A DNA stretch of 62,746 bases from positions 1 through 62,746 of the forward strand of contig CADACQ010000011.1 in assembly GCA_902786465.1 (NCBI GenBank). The letters run 5' to 3'. A model generated the notes under the pieces. It was not told where the DNA came from and did no database searches. It saw only the letters and a list, made by a program, of their open reading frames with translations. The translations under genes and the position numbers were made by a program. This DNA is from an uncultured Eubacteriales bacterium. Lineage in GTDB: Bacteria; Bacillota; Clostridia; Christensenellales; CAG-138. Position 1 is the stretch's first letter, and every line of letters starts with the position of its first letter. Positions 1 through 8,511 of the stretch are shown here, piece after piece.

Positions 1-684
1 CTTCTGGGCGTTGACCTTGACGCCGGGGCCCATGGTGGTGGAAGCCACCAGGCTCTTGATGTAGGTACCCTTGGCGGCGGCGGGCTTGGCCTTGATGATC
101 GCCTCCATGAGGGTGGTCAGGTTCTCGTTCAGCTTCTCGGGGCCGAAGGAAACCTTGCCGATGGGGCAGTGGCAGATGTTGGTCTTGTCCACACGATACT
201 CCACCTTACCGGCTTTGATGTCCTTGATGGCCTTGGCGACGTCCATGGTCACGGTGCCGGACTTGGGGTTGGGCATCAAGCCCTTGGGGCCCAGGATACG
301 GCCGATGCGGCCGACCACGCCCATCATGTCGGGGGTAGCCACGCACACGTCGAACTCGAACCAGTTCTCCTTCTGGATCTTCTGAACGGTGGCCTCGTCG
401 CCGATGTAGTCAGCGCCGGCTTCCTCAGCCTCGTGGGCCTTGTCGCCCTTAGCGAAAACCAACACGCGGACGGTCTTGCCGGTGCCGTGGGGCAGGACCA
501 CCGCGCCACGAACCTGCTGGTCAGCGTGACGGGAGTCGACGCCCAGACGGACGGAGACTTCCACGGTCTCATCGAACTTGGCCTTGGCGGTCTTGCAGAC
601 CAGCTCCATGCTCTCCATGGGATCGTACTGCTTGAGACGATCGACGAGGGCAGCGCTTTCAACGTACTTCTTTCCGTGCTTCAT
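1..684 (-). CDS. rplA: 50S ribosomal protein L1 (3' end cut by window edge)
   Basis: Primary 23S rRNA-binding protein of the ribosomal L1 stalk and, in many bacteria, a translational repressor of its own operon. The start ATG at 684 gives MKHGKKY, and 228 codons are read before the left edge in phase, ending in VNAQK, the usual C-terminal region of L1. Only the stop and at most a few residues can be missing. The family core is clear: the [15 protein letters not shown] stretch and the PIGKVSFG segment. It follows rplK by 15 bases and closes the rpmG-secE-nusG-rplK-rplA series. Confidence 0.96.
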   Translation of the reverse strand, partial: MKHGKKYVESAALVDRLKQYDPMESMELVCKTAKAKFDETVEVSVRLGVDSRHADQQVRGAVVLPHGTGKTVRVLVFAKGDKAHEAEEAGADYIGDEATVQKIQKENWFEFDVCVATPDMMGVVGRIGRILGPKGLMPNPKSGTVTMDVAKAIKDIKAGKVEYRVDKTNICHCPIGKVSFGPEKLNENLTTLMEAIIKAKPAAAKGTYIKSLVASTTMGPGVKVNAQK

Positions 685-699
685 CGTATTGCCCCCCTC

Positions 700-1125
700 T
701 TAGTCCACGATGGTGACGCCCATAGAACGGGCGGTGCCCTCGACCATGCTCATAGCGGCTTCCAGGGAAGCGGCGTTCAGGTCGGGCATTTTCAGCTCCG
801 CGATCTCCTTGACCTGGGCCTTGGTCATGCTGGCGACCTTCTGCTTGTTGGGGACGCCGGAAGCATGCTCCAGGTTGCAGGCCTTCTTGATAAGGACCGC
901 GGCGGGAGGGGTCTTGGTGATGAAGGTGAAGGAACGGTCGGCGTACACCGTGATGACCACGGGGATGACCAGACCGACCTGGTTCTTCGTGCGCTCGTTG
1001 AATTCCTTGCAGAAGCCCATGATGTTCACACCCTGGGAACCGAGGGCGGGGCCTACCGGGGGGGCCGGAGTGGCCTTGCCGGCATTGATCTGCAGTTTGA
1101 CATAACCGGTGATCTTCTTTGCCAT
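700..1125 (-). CDS. rplK: 50S ribosomal protein L11
   Basis: L11 binds the GTPase-associated region of 23S rRNA and is needed for factor-dependent GTP hydrolysis and for RelA-type stringent signalling. The 141 residues match the family length. The N-terminal domain holds the proline-rich linker [17 protein letters not shown], and the C-terminal RNA-binding domain ends in [10 protein letters not shown]. An AGGAG ribosome binding site precedes the ATG. The 65-base gap behind nusG contains a short GGCGAAAGCC hairpin followed by five T on the minus strand, possibly a weak attenuator, but the stem is too short to call. Confidence 0.97.
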   Translation of the reverse strand: MAKKITGYVKLQINAGKATPAPPVGPALGSQGVNIMGFCKEFNERTKNQVGLVIPVVITVYADRSFTFITKTPPAAVLIKKACNLEHASGVPNKQKVASMTKAQVKEIAELKMPDLNAASLEAAMSMVEGTARSMGVTIVD

Positions 1126-1190
1126 TGCTGTTTCTCCTATCTAAAGATTTTTTGCTGCCCGCCTATCCAAAAAGGCTTTCGCCTGTTGGA

Positions 1191-1778
1191 TCAGAGTTTC
1201 TGGACCTGGATGAAATCCAGCTCCACAGGGGTGTCCCGGCCGAACATGGACACGGTGAGCTTGACCTTCTGCCTTTCGGGGTCCAGCTTCTCCACCCGGC
1301 CGATGAAGTTCTCCAGGGGACCGGAGACCACGCGCACGTTCTCGCCTACCTCGATGTTGAGGATGATGGGGATGCGCTCCACGCCCATGGCCGTGACCTC
1401 CTCGTCCGTGAGGGGCACGGGCTTGCTGCCGGGGCCCACGAAACCGGTGACGCCGCGGGTGTTGCGTATCACGTACCAGGCCCGGGGGTTCATGACCAGC
1501 TCCCGGCTGACGCCGCCGCCGCGCTCCGCGGGGCGCTCCTTCTCCACCACGTCCACCAGCATCTTCACCATGACGTAGCCGGGGAAGACCTTGCGGGTCG
1601 TGGTCTTGCGCTTGCCGGTGGGCAGGATCTCGATGGTCTCCTCCGTGGGATACTTGACCTCCAGGATGATGTCTGCGAGGCCCGCGTTCTCCACGGACTT
1701 TTCCAGGTCCTCTTTTACCTTATTCTCGTAACCGGAATAGGTATGGACCACATACCACTTGGCTTCCTGCTGGCTCAT
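1191..1778 (-). CDS. nusG: Transcription elongation/termination factor NusG
   Basis: NusG binds RNA polymerase through its N-terminal NGN domain and, in bacteria with Rho, can link the polymerase to Rho or the ribosome through its C-terminal KOW domain. The 195-residue protein opens with EAKWYVVHTYSGYENKVK, which is diagnostic of the NGN domain, carries the PGYVMVKM motif, and ends with the KOW segment NVRVVSGPLENFIGRVEKLD. It is preceded by secE with only four bases between the genes. A rho gene is present at 8723-10519. Confidence 0.97.
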   Translation of the reverse strand: MSQQEAKWYVVHTYSGYENKVKEDLEKSVENAGLADIILEVKYPTEETIEILPTGKRKTTTRKVFPGYVMVKMLVDVVEKERPAERGGGVSRELVMNPRAWYVIRNTRGVTGFVGPGSKPVPLTDEEVTAMGVERIPIILNIEVGENVRVVSGPLENFIGRVEKLDPERQKVKLTVSMFGRDTPVELDFIQVQKL

Positions 1779-1782
1779 GAGC

Positions 1783-2061
1783 TTACTCCGCCGTCTGGCT
1801 GGTGCTGGTGCCAGCGCCGGTCAGCGTGGCAAGGCCCTTGACGCCCGCGGAAAAGCCCAGATCCAGGAGCCAGATCACGGCGGACATGGCCAGCACGACC
1901 ACGAACACCATGGCGGTATGCTTCACAAGGTCGCTGACGGACAGCCAGGTCAGCTTCTTGACCTCGCCCATCATCTCCTTGAGGTACTGCTTCAGGTTCA
2001 GCCTGGCCTTCTTGGCGGGCTTTGCGCCGGTGGCGGCTTTCTTTTCCACTTCTTTAGCCAT
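1783..2061 (-). CDS. secE: Preprotein translocase subunit SecE
   Basis: Small essential membrane subunit of the SecYEG channel. I chose the ATG at 2061 (MAKEVEKK), giving 92 residues; longer readings run back through rpmG and have no support. The N-terminal part is Lys/Ala-rich. It is followed by the family motif LKEMMGEVKKLTWLS and one membrane helix (VKHTAMVFVVVLAMSAVIWLL). The single-helix form is typical of Firmicutes. It lies between rpmG and nusG, its standard position. Confidence 0.95.
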   Translation of the reverse strand: MAKEVEKKAATGAKPAKKARLNLKQYLKEMMGEVKKLTWLSVSDLVKHTAMVFVVVLAMSAVIWLLDLGFSAGVKGLATLTGAGTSTSQTAE

Positions 2062-2072
2062 GGGGAACCTCT

Positions 2073-2222
2073 TTACTTCGCTTCCCGATGGAGGGTCTGC
2101 TTGCGGCAGAACCGGCAATACTTGTTGAACTCCAAACGATCGGGATCGTTCTTCTTGTTCTTGAAAGTATTGTAATTCCTCTGCTTGCACTCGGTGCAGG
2201 CCAACGTGATCTTAACGCGCAT
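2073..2222 (-). CDS. rpmG: 50S ribosomal protein L33
   Basis: A 49-residue protein starting [12 protein letters not shown]. Four cysteines in two CxxC pairs (CTEC and CRFC) mark the zinc-binding form of L33; the ending [11 protein letters not shown] is also typical. The ATG at 2222 is preceded on the minus strand by a GGAG-like ribosome binding site. It is the first gene behind the promoter at 2284-2312 and heads the series with secE and nusG. Confidence 0.95.
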   Translation of the reverse strand: MRVKITLACTECKQRNYNTFKNKKNDPDRLEFNKYCRFCRKQTLHREAK

Positions 2223-2283
2223 GGTATTTCTCCTTCTCGTGGTATTCCATCAAAAACAAGCCCCCTGTGGGGGCACCTTGCAT

Positions 2284-2312
2284 ACATTACCACAGGGGAA
2301 CGGTTTTGTCAA
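2284..2312 (-). promoter_or_regulatory. Sigma-A promoter for rpmG-secE-nusG-rplK-rplA
   Basis: On the minus strand a perfect -35 TTGACA (2307-2312) is separated by 17 bases from TAATGT (2284-2289). Transcription should start near 2277, leaving a leader of about 55 bases before rpmG. Confidence 0.8.
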
Positions 2313-2493
2313 TCAAAATCTTTCGGTTTTTTCGGATTTTTTGGCCAGTCGCCCGGTTCGGCGACGGAAGACAGCATACCACGTTTTTTCCCCGGTTGCA
2401 AGGGCAGGATTCACGGTTTGTTCATGGAAAATACGCGTTTATCTGGCCTTTGCGGTGTATGCTCTTCCTATCAAATCCAAGGAGCGATGGGCT

Positions 2494-3216
2494 ATGAGCG
2501 AATCTAAAGCCATATTGGAATACAACGATAAGGGCGTGACCCTCTGGTCGCTGCGGTACCCCGGGGCCTTCGCCCGGGGAGAGACCGCTGCCGAGGCCGT
2601 CCGCAAGCTCCCCGCCGCCTGCCGCCGCTACCGGCTATGGGCCAAGCTCCCGATCGAGGCGGACGCCGCCGGGGACGAGCAGGTCCGCTGCACCCGGAAG
2701 ATCAAGGTGGACGCCCCCGTGGAGGAGGGCTTCACCGCGGCCCTGTTCCCGGAGGAGAAACTGGCCCTGGACATGGCCCGCTACACGTCCCTCAAGACCC
2801 TGTGCCTTATTTCCGCCCGGGATCTGGAGGCCCTCTTCGCCTCCATCCCCCAGAAGGACCGGGCGCTGCTGAAGTCCCGCAGGACCGTCTACGGCAAGGT
2901 GCCCGTTACCGCCCGGGAGATGCTTTCCCACGTGATCGAGGCGCAGCGGACCTGGTCGACCCTGTTCGGCGTGGACTTGGGCGAAAGCCAGGGGCTGCTG
3001 GCGGACCGGAAGCGGCTCTTCGGGGGGCTGGAGCGCCAGCCGGGGTATCTGGACGGCCGGCTCGTCACGGGGCCTGACGGGGAGCTGTGGACCCTCCGCA
3101 AGCTCCTGCGCCGCCTCCTCTGGCACGACGCCCTCCACGGCCGGGCCCTCTACCGCAAGGCCGTCACGTTCTGGCAGAAGGAACGGATCAAAAACCCCTT
3201 CGGCTTCACGAAATAA
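2494..3216 (+). CDS. DinB-like/four-helix-bundle protein of unknown function
   Basis: A 240-residue soluble protein. The ATG at 2494 was chosen because AAGGAG lies nine bases upstream. Residues 1-60 (MSESKAILEYNDKGVTLWSL...) resemble a small HicB-like beta-alpha domain. The second half has the pattern of a DinB/YfiT-type helical bundle: a first His in TAREMLSHVIEAQRTW and a late WHDALHGRALY segment carrying two more His, positions that bind metal in DinB-like proteins. The fold assignment is inferred from these motifs alone. It sits alone between the divergent rpmG operon and prsW. Substrate and role are unknown. Confidence 0.55.
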   Translation: MSESKAILEYNDKGVTLWSLRYPGAFARGETAAEAVRKLPAACRRYRLWAKLPIEADAAGDEQVRCTRKIKVDAPVEEGFTAALFPEEKLALDMARYTSLKTLCLISARDLEALFASIPQKDRALLKSRRTVYGKVPVTAREMLSHVIEAQRTWSTLFGVDLGESQGLLADRKRLFGGLERQPGYLDGRLVTGPDGELWTLRKLLRRLLWHDALHGRALYRKAVTFWQKERIKNPFGFTK

Positions 3217-3297
3217 GCAAAAAGATGGGCAAATACATATAGGAAATTCCGCCGAAACGTGATACAATATTTTTAAATCCTGTTTCGGAGGTTTATT

Positions 3298-4005
3298 ATG
3301 ATCATCCTGCTCGCCGCCGCCGTGCTGCCGGCCGCCTTTTTGCTGTATCGGGTCTATCAGATGGACACCATCGAGAAGGAGCCCTGGTCCATCCTGCGCA
3401 AGCTCCTGCTGTGGGGCGCCCTCAGCGGCATCCCCGCCGCCCTGGTGGAGAGCTTGCTCACGGGCGTAGTGCAGAACCTGCTCGAGGAGGGCACCCTGCT
3501 CTACAACTTCGTCTTCGGCTTCATCGTGGCGGCTTTGGTGGAGGAGAGCTTCAAGTTCTTCTTCCTCTATAAGTTCACCTTCAAGAGCCCCCATTTCAAC
3601 TACCGCTTCGACGGGGTGGTCTACGCCGTGTTCGTGTCCATGGGCTTCGCCATTTTGGAGAACATTCTCTATGTCTTCCAGGGGGGCCTGGGCGTGGCTA
3701 TTTCCCGGGCGCTGCTGGCCCTGCCGCTCCACGCCGCCTGCGGGGTGTACATGGGCATCGCCTACGGCCAGCAGAAGGTCAACAGCCTCTATAAGCCCGC
3801 CTCCTTCGGGAGCGTGGCCCGGGCCTGCCTGCCCGTGCCCATCCTGATCCATGGGTTCTACGACAGCTGCGCCTTCTCCGCGGAGAAGTATCCCATCTTC
3901 CTCCTGGTCTTCGTAGTGTTCGTGATCCTGGTGTTCATCCTCACCCTGCGGCAGCTCAAGAAGGCGTCCCAGACGGACGCTCCCGTCGGGGAGGTGACCC
4001 TCTGA
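3298..4005 (+). CDS. prsW: PrsW-family intramembrane glutamic protease
   Basis: A multi-pass membrane protein of 235 residues with the conserved PrsW motifs in order: VEESFK in a membrane helix (the EExxK catalytic motif), FDGVVYAVFVSMGFAILENILY, PLHAACGVYMG and HGFYDS. In Bacillus, PrsW makes the site-1 cut in the anti-sigma factor RsiW; the substrate here is unknown and no anti-sigma gene is visible in the window. The ATG at 3298 has GGAGGT five bases upstream. TACAAT at 3263-3268 may be a -10 box, but its -35 is poor. The TGA overlaps the next gene's ATG by one base. Confidence 0.88.
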   Translation: MIILLAAAVLPAAFLLYRVYQMDTIEKEPWSILRKLLLWGALSGIPAALVESLLTGVVQNLLEEGTLLYNFVFGFIVAALVEESFKFFFLYKFTFKSPHFNYRFDGVVYAVFVSMGFAILENILYVFQGGLGVAISRALLALPLHAACGVYMGIAYGQQKVNSLYKPASFGSVARACLPVPILIHGFYDSCAFSAEKYPIFLLVFVVFVILVFILTLRQLKKASQTDAPVGEVTL

Positions 4006-6377
4006 TGCGCGCGAACATCCCCCTCAACAACGACTGGCAGTTCGTCTTCACCTGCACCGACGAGTTCCTCCGGGGAGAGGTCCCCGGCGAACCGGTGCGT
4101 CTCCCCCACACCGTCAAGCTCCTGCCCTGGAAGTGCGCCCGGAAGGAGATGTACGAGACCGTCTGCGGCTATTCGAATACCATCTTCGCCGACCCCGCCT
4201 GGGCGGGCAAGGAGGTGCGCCTCGTGCTGGACGGGGCCTCCCAATACCCCGAGGTGTTCCTGAACGGCGAACCCGTGGCCCCCGAATGGGAGGCCCACTG
4301 CGGGTACACGGCCCAGAGCTTTCTGCTGGAAGGGCTCAAATACGGCGAGGAGAACCGGCTGTCCGTGCGGCTGGACACCCGGGAGACCCTGAACCAGCCC
4401 CCCTTCGGCTACATGATCGACTACCTGTGCTATGGCGGCCTCTACCGGGAGGCCCGGCTGGAGGTCGCGGAGCTCTGCCACATCGCGGACGTGTTCCCCG
4501 TGACCCACGGGGACGGCGCTTCCGAGGTCCGGGTCAAGCTGAACCGAGCCCCCGCGGCGGGGGACGTGCTGCGGCTCGCCCTGCCGGAGCTGGGCGTGGA
4601 CCTCGCCATGGACGCCCAAAGCGAAAACACATTTACCTTTACGGCCGAAAACCCGGTCCCCTGGGGCCTGGACGATCCCCGGTTGTACGATTTGACCGTC
4701 TCCCTGGTCCACGAGGGTCAGGAAGCGGATCGGCGGGCCCTGCGGGTGGGGTTCCGGGACGCGGAATTTAGGGCGGACGGCTTCTACCTGAACGGGCGGC
4801 TGGTCCATCTCCACGGTCTCGACCGGCATCAGAGCTGGCCCTACATCGGCTACGCCGCCCCCGCCGGCATGCAGCGGGACGAGGCCAACTACCTGAAGTT
4901 CGGCCTGGGGCTCAACATCGTCCGCACCAGTCACTACCCCCAAAGCCAGCATTTCATCGACCGCTGCGACGAGATCGGCCTCCTGGTATTCACGGAGATC
5001 CCCGGCTGGCAGCACATCGGCGACGAGGAATGGCAGCGGATCGCCCTGGAGCACGTGCGGCAGATGGTGCTCCAATACCGGCATCACCCCAGCATCGTCC
5101 TGTGGGGCGTGCGGATCAACGAGAGCCAGGACAACGACGAACTCTACACCAGGACCAACGCCCTTTGCCACAGTCTGGACCCCTCCCGGCAGACCGGCGG
5201 CGTCCGGTACCTGCAGCACAGCCACCTTTTGGAGGACGTGTATACCTACAACGACTTCTCCAAGGACGGCACGGGCTACGGGCTGCTGGAAAAAAAGGAT
5301 GTGACGGACACGCCGGACAAAGGTTACTTGGTGACCGAGTGCAACGGGCACATGTACCCCACCAAGAACTACGACGACGAGGTCCACCGGCTGACCCACG
5401 CCCTGCGCCACGCCCAGGCTCAGAGCGACGGAGCCGTCCGGGAGGGCGTGTCGGGCTGCATCGCCTGGTGCATGTCGGACTACAACACCCATACGGACTT
5501 CGGTTCCGGCGATTCCATCTGCTACCACGGCGTATCCGACGGGTTCCGCAACAACAAATGGGCGGGCTGGGTCTACGCGAGCCAGCAGGAAGCCGACCCG
5601 GTGCTGATCGTGGGCACGGACATGAACAAGGGCGAGCGGGCCGGCAGCGTCCTGCACGACGCCTACGTGTTCACCAACGCCGAGAAGGTGCGCCTTTCCA
5701 AGGGCGGCAAGTTCATCGCGGACTTCGCGCCGGACAGGGAGCACTTCCCGGGCCTCGCCCATCCGCCGGTGCACATCGACGACTTTGTGGGCGAGCTGCT
5801 CAAGAGCGAGGAGCATTTCTCCGACGAGATAGCGGACAAAGTGAAGAAGTGCCTGTTCGCCGCCCAGAAATACGGCATGGACAAGCTCCCCCTGCGCGTG
5901 AAGATGACGCTCCTAGACCTGAAGCTCCGGCACAAGTTCACCATGGAGCAGGGCGTGGAGCTGTACAACCGATATATCGGCGGCTGGGGCCAGCAGTCGG
6001 GCCTGTGGCGGTTCACCGCCATCCGCAACGGCGAGGCCGCGGAGTACGTGGAGAAGGGCGATTACAGCAAGCCCTGCCTGGTGGCCTGGGCGGAGCGAGC
6101 GCTCCTCACCGAGGGCGACGCCTACGACATGACCCTGGTGCATCTTGAGTGCCGGGACGAGCGAGGGAACCGGATCCCCACGGCCTTCGATCCCGTCCTG
6201 CTCACCACCGAGGGACCCATCCAGGTGGTGGGGCCCCGGGCCGTGGCCCTGGAGGGCGGCGCTTTCGGCACTTTCGTGCGCACCGTGGGCGAGACCGGCA
6301 CGGGGGTGCTGACCCTCTCCTCCCCCACGCTGGGCAGCTGTAAGCTGACCTTCACCGTCATCCCGGAGGTAAAATAA
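4005..6377 (+). CDS. Glycoside hydrolase family 2 protein (beta-galactosidase/beta-glucuronidase type)
   Basis: A 790-residue cytoplasmic glycosidase with no signal peptide. Domain order is as in GH2: an N-terminal sugar-binding jelly roll (NDWQFVF... LPHTVKLLPW), an immunoglobulin-like domain, then the TIM barrel from about residue 255 (NGRLVHLHGLDRHQSWP). The likely acid/base is E373 in LWGVRINES and the likely nucleophile E445 in LVTECNGHMYP. A C-terminal beta domain resembles those of GH2 beta-galactosidases. The substrate cannot be read from sequence. It starts inside the prsW stop (TGATG), so translation is probably coupled, although a functional link with a protease is not obvious. Confidence 0.87.
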   Translation: MRANIPLNNDWQFVFTCTDEFLRGEVPGEPVRLPHTVKLLPWKCARKEMYETVCGYSNTIFADPAWAGKEVRLVLDGASQYPEVFLNGEPVAPEWEAHCGYTAQSFLLEGLKYGEENRLSVRLDTRETLNQPPFGYMIDYLCYGGLYREARLEVAELCHIADVFPVTHGDGASEVRVKLNRAPAAGDVLRLALPELGVDLAMDAQSENTFTFTAENPVPWGLDDPRLYDLTVSLVHEGQEADRRALRVGFRDAEFRADGFYLNGRLVHLHGLDRHQSWPYIGYAAPAGMQRDEANYLKFGLGLNIVRTSHYPQSQHFIDRCDEIGLLVFTEIPGWQHIGDEEWQRIALEHVRQMVLQYRHHPSIVLWGVRINESQDNDELYTRTNALCHSLDPSRQTGGVRYLQHSHLLEDVYTYNDFSKDGTGYGLLEKKDVTDTPDKGYLVTECNGHMYPTKNYDDEVHRLTHALRHAQAQSDGAVREGVSGCIAWCMSDYNTHTDFGSGDSICYHGVSDGFRNNKWAGWVYASQQEADPVLIVGTDMNKGERAGSVLHDAYVFTNAEKVRLSKGGKFIADFAPDREHFPGLAHPPVHIDDFVGELLKSEEHFSDEIADKVKKCLFAAQKYGMDKLPLRVKMTLLDLKLRHKFTMEQGVELYNRYIGGWGQQSGLWRFTAIRNGEAAEYVEKGDYSKPCLVAWAERALLTEGDAYDMTLVHLECRDERGNRIPTAFDPVLLTTEGPIQVVGPRAVALEGGAFGTFVRTVGETGTGVLTLSSPTLGSCKLTFTVIPEVK

Positions 6378-6378
6378 C

Positions 6379-6798
6379 ATGGAGTTCCGCCGATTCGAAA
6401 ACGCCTATGTGATCCGCATGGACCGGGGCGAGGAGGTCATGGCGACCCTGACCGCCCTGTGCGAGCAGGAGGGCATCCGCCTCGCCTCCGTGGAGGCCAT
6501 CGGCGCCGTGGATCGGGCCGTGGTGGGGCTCTACGACGTGGATAAAAAGGTGTTCCATCGAAAGGAGTTCCAGGAGCCCATGGAGCTCACCAGCCTCCTG
6601 GGCACCGTCACCGAGAAGGACGGCAAGCCTTACCTGCACCTGCACGCTACGTTTTGCGACGCGAATATGCAGACCCGCGGCGGGCACGTGAACGAGCTTC
6701 ACATCAGCGCCACCTGTGAGATGGTCCTGCGGCTTTTGCCCGGCTCGGTGGGCCGCCGTCCGGACGAGGCGACGGGGCTGAATCTGTTCTCTTTCTGA
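6379..6798 (+). CDS. PPC/DUF296 domain protein
   Basis: A 139-residue protein matching the plants-and-prokaryotes-conserved (DUF296) domain over its whole length: FENAYVIRMDRGEEVMATL at the start, the central VEAIGAVDRAVVGLYD strand region, and the HLHATFCDANMQTRGGHV motif, whose clustered His residues form the metal-binding site in crystallised members. Function of the stand-alone bacterial forms is unknown; they are often called DNA-binding by analogy with plant AT-hook fusions, without proof. It begins one base after the GH2 stop and ends at a bidirectional terminator. Confidence 0.82.
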   Translation: MEFRRFENAYVIRMDRGEEVMATLTALCEQEGIRLASVEAIGAVDRAVVGLYDVDKKVFHRKEFQEPMELTSLLGTVTEKDGKPYLHLHATFCDANMQTRGGHVNELHISATCEMVLRLLPGSVGRRPDEATGLNLFSF

Positions 6799-6811
6799 TT
6801 TCACATAATAC

Positions 6812-6841
6812 AAAAGCGCCGCCCCTCGGACGGCGCTTTTT
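6812..6841. terminator. Bidirectional intrinsic terminator
   Basis: AAAAGCGCCG (6812-6821) pairs with CGGCGCTTTT (6831-6840) around a nine-base loop and gives a T-run in both directions. It separates the converging PPC gene and the lipoprotein gene. Confidence 0.85.
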
Positions 6842-6849
6842 CTGCGCTT

Positions 6850-7392
6850 TCACCAATTCGGTTCTCCCGTTCCCAGGAACAACAGCCGATGGGCGGGAAT
6901 GTCTTCAATGGGATATTGGGAGGAAAAGAACTTGTGCATGACCTGCTCGTAGGTGAGGCTGTCGTCCCCGGCAAGGACCACCGCATAGCCGGGCTGCCCG
7001 TTGGTTTCCCCGGAGAGGGTCAGCAAAAAGGGGAACGGCTCGTCCCGCATGTCGAACCCGTCGGAGAAGAAGGCCCGGTACTGGCCGTCCCGGAAGAAGA
7101 CGTCTATGAGACACATCTCCTCCCCGAAGAACTCCGCCACCCGGACACCGGCCGCCTTGCCTTCGCCGGCCCTTTGCAGGAACCGCTGCCAGACCGTGCC
7201 GTTCTCCTGGATCGCCAGATCCTCCAGGACTACCCAGCCGTAGAGCCTGGCCGCCTGGCGGGTATACCCCTCCTCCACCCAGTCGAAGCCCGTATAGTTC
7301 CCGCCTTCGTCCAGCGTAAAGGATACGGGCCGCCCCATGCAGCCCGTCAAAAGCAGTATTACCAGCAGGATAGCGAGGGCCCTACCCTTCAT
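6850..7392 (-). CDS. Hypothetical lipoprotein
   Basis: A 180-residue secreted protein. The first 18 residues (MKGRALAILLVILLLTGC) form a signal peptide with a lipobox LLTGC, so Cys18 should be lipidated and the protein anchored on the outer face of the membrane. The mature part is acidic, with a compact alternating pattern (FGEEMCLIDVFFRDGQYRAFFSDGFD). I recognise no family. The start codon overlaps the asparaginase stop by 11 bases, so the two genes are co-transcribed. Confidence 0.65.
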   Translation of the reverse strand: MKGRALAILLVILLLTGCMGRPVSFTLDEGGNYTGFDWVEEGYTRQAARLYGWVVLEDLAIQENGTVWQRFLQRAGEGKAAGVRVAEFFGEEMCLIDVFFRDGQYRAFFSDGFDMRDEPFPFLLTLSGETNGQPGYAVVLAGDDSLTYEQVMHKFFSSQYPIEDIPAHRLLFLGTGEPNW

Positions 7393-8395
7393 GGGGCAGC
7401 TCCTCGGTATAGAGCATGTCGTGGGAGATGCTGCCGTAAAAGAGGCGGCTGATCTCGGCGTGGTCCCGGGTCTGCCCCAGTATCCACATGAGCTTGGCCA
7501 CCACGGCCTCGGTGGTCATATCGTAGGCCTCCAGCACGGGCAGGTCCTGCTTGAGCTTGTGGCCCACCCGGTACACGGTGAGATCGCTCCCCTCATTGGG
7601 CACCTGGGTGGTCATGACCACGGTCTTCCCCGCCAGCACGCCCCGGCGGATGGCCGCATAGAACCGGCTGCCCTCGCTGGGCACGCCGCCCACGCCGAAG
7701 CTCTCCACCACCAGGGCGTCCTTGCGGCGGAGCATGTAGGAAATCACCTCCGGCCCCATGCCGGGGATCAGCTTCACAAGGCCCACGCTGTCGTTGAGCC
7801 TGTGGCTGAACACGGGGGGCTTCTGGTAGTTGAGGTAGATATACCGCAGCACCCGCCCCTCTCGGACGGAAGCGAGCTCCGGGTAGTTGATGCTGGAGAA
7901 GGCGGAAAAGCTCTTGGACCGGACTTTCCGGGCCCGGGTGCCCAGGATCACGGACCCGTTGAACACGATGACCACGCCGCAGCTCCCCGGCGAGCAGGCG
8001 TAGGCGAAAGCGTCCAGCAGGTTCACCTGGGAGTCCGTGTTCTCGGAGTGGATGGGCTTCTGGGCACCCGTGAGCACGATGGGCTTGGGCGAGCGCCGCA
8101 CGAGATAGCTGAGGGCCGCCGCCGTATAGGCCATGGTGTCCGTGCCGTGGGCCACCACGAAGCCGTCGTACTCGTCGTAGTGCCGTTCGATGGCCCCGGA
8201 GATCACCAGCCAGTCGGCGGGCGTCATGTCCGTGCTGTCCAGGTTCAGGACCTGGATGGCGTGGGGCTCGCAGATGTTCTTCAACCCCGGGACGCTCTTT
8301 AAGAGCTCCTCCCCGGAGATGGTGGGCGTGAGCCCGCTGTCCGTATTTCCGGAGGCGATGGTCCCCCCGGTGGCGATCAACAATATCTTCTTCAT
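7382..8395 (-). CDS. ansA: Type I L-asparaginase
   Basis: Hydrolyses L-asparagine to aspartate and ammonia. The 337-residue protein begins MKKILLIATGGTIASG, with the first catalytic Thr in TGGTIAS; the second catalytic centre is in HGTDTMAYTA with the following Lys. DSTDMTPADW and TTQVPNEGSDLTVY are also family features. It has no signal peptide, as expected for the cytoplasmic AnsA type. I chose ATG 8395 because homology begins there. No ribosome binding site precedes it; instead the -10 box lies six bases upstream, so the mRNA is predicted to be leaderless. Confidence 0.92.
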   Translation of the reverse strand: MKKILLIATGGTIASGNTDSGLTPTISGEELLKSVPGLKNICEPHAIQVLNLDSTDMTPADWLVISGAIERHYDEYDGFVVAHGTDTMAYTAAALSYLVRRSPKPIVLTGAQKPIHSENTDSQVNLLDAFAYACSPGSCGVVIVFNGSVILGTRARKVRSKSFSAFSSINYPELASVREGRVLRYIYLNYQKPPVFSHRLNDSVGLVKLIPGMGPEVISYMLRRKDALVVESFGVGGVPSEGSRFYAAIRRGVLAGKTVVMTTQVPNEGSDLTVYRVGHKLKQDLPVLEAYDMTTEAVVAKLMWILGQTRDHAEISRLFYGSISHDMLYTEELPHEG

Positions 8396-8401
8396 GGTTG
8401 T

Positions 8402-8430
8402 AGTATAGCGGAATCCCGGGCTTTTTGCAA
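8402..8430 (-). promoter_or_regulatory. Promoter of ansA placed for a leaderless mRNA
   Basis: TTGCAA (8425-8430), a 17-base spacer and TATACT (8402-8407) on the minus strand. The expected +1 is 8395, the A of the start codon. Confidence 0.75.
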
Positions 8431-8438
8431 GAAATACG

Positions 8439-8469
8439 AGAAAAAGAAAATCTCCCGCGAACGGGAGAT
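8439..8469 (-). terminator. Intrinsic terminator after rpmE
   Basis: On the minus strand ATCTCCCG, a TTCG tetraloop and CGGGAGAT are followed by a T-rich run. It ends the rpmE transcript just upstream of the ansA promoter. Confidence 0.8.
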
Positions 8470-8511
8470 CGATTCTTTTGGTTGTGGGGTTGGAGTGGTT
8501 CAGAGGGGAAC

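Noticed and set aside
1126-1190. Small GGCGAAAGCC hairpin with five T between nusG and rplK as a terminator
   Set aside because: The stem is only four to five pairs, and stopping there would silence rplK and rplA; at most a weak attenuator.
169-1578. Long open frames antisense to rplA, rplK and nusG (and similar long frames opposite most genes)
   Set aside because: They are shadows of GC-rich codon use on the other strand; the products are low-complexity Gly/Leu/His/Asp-rich with no family features, while the real genes are certain.
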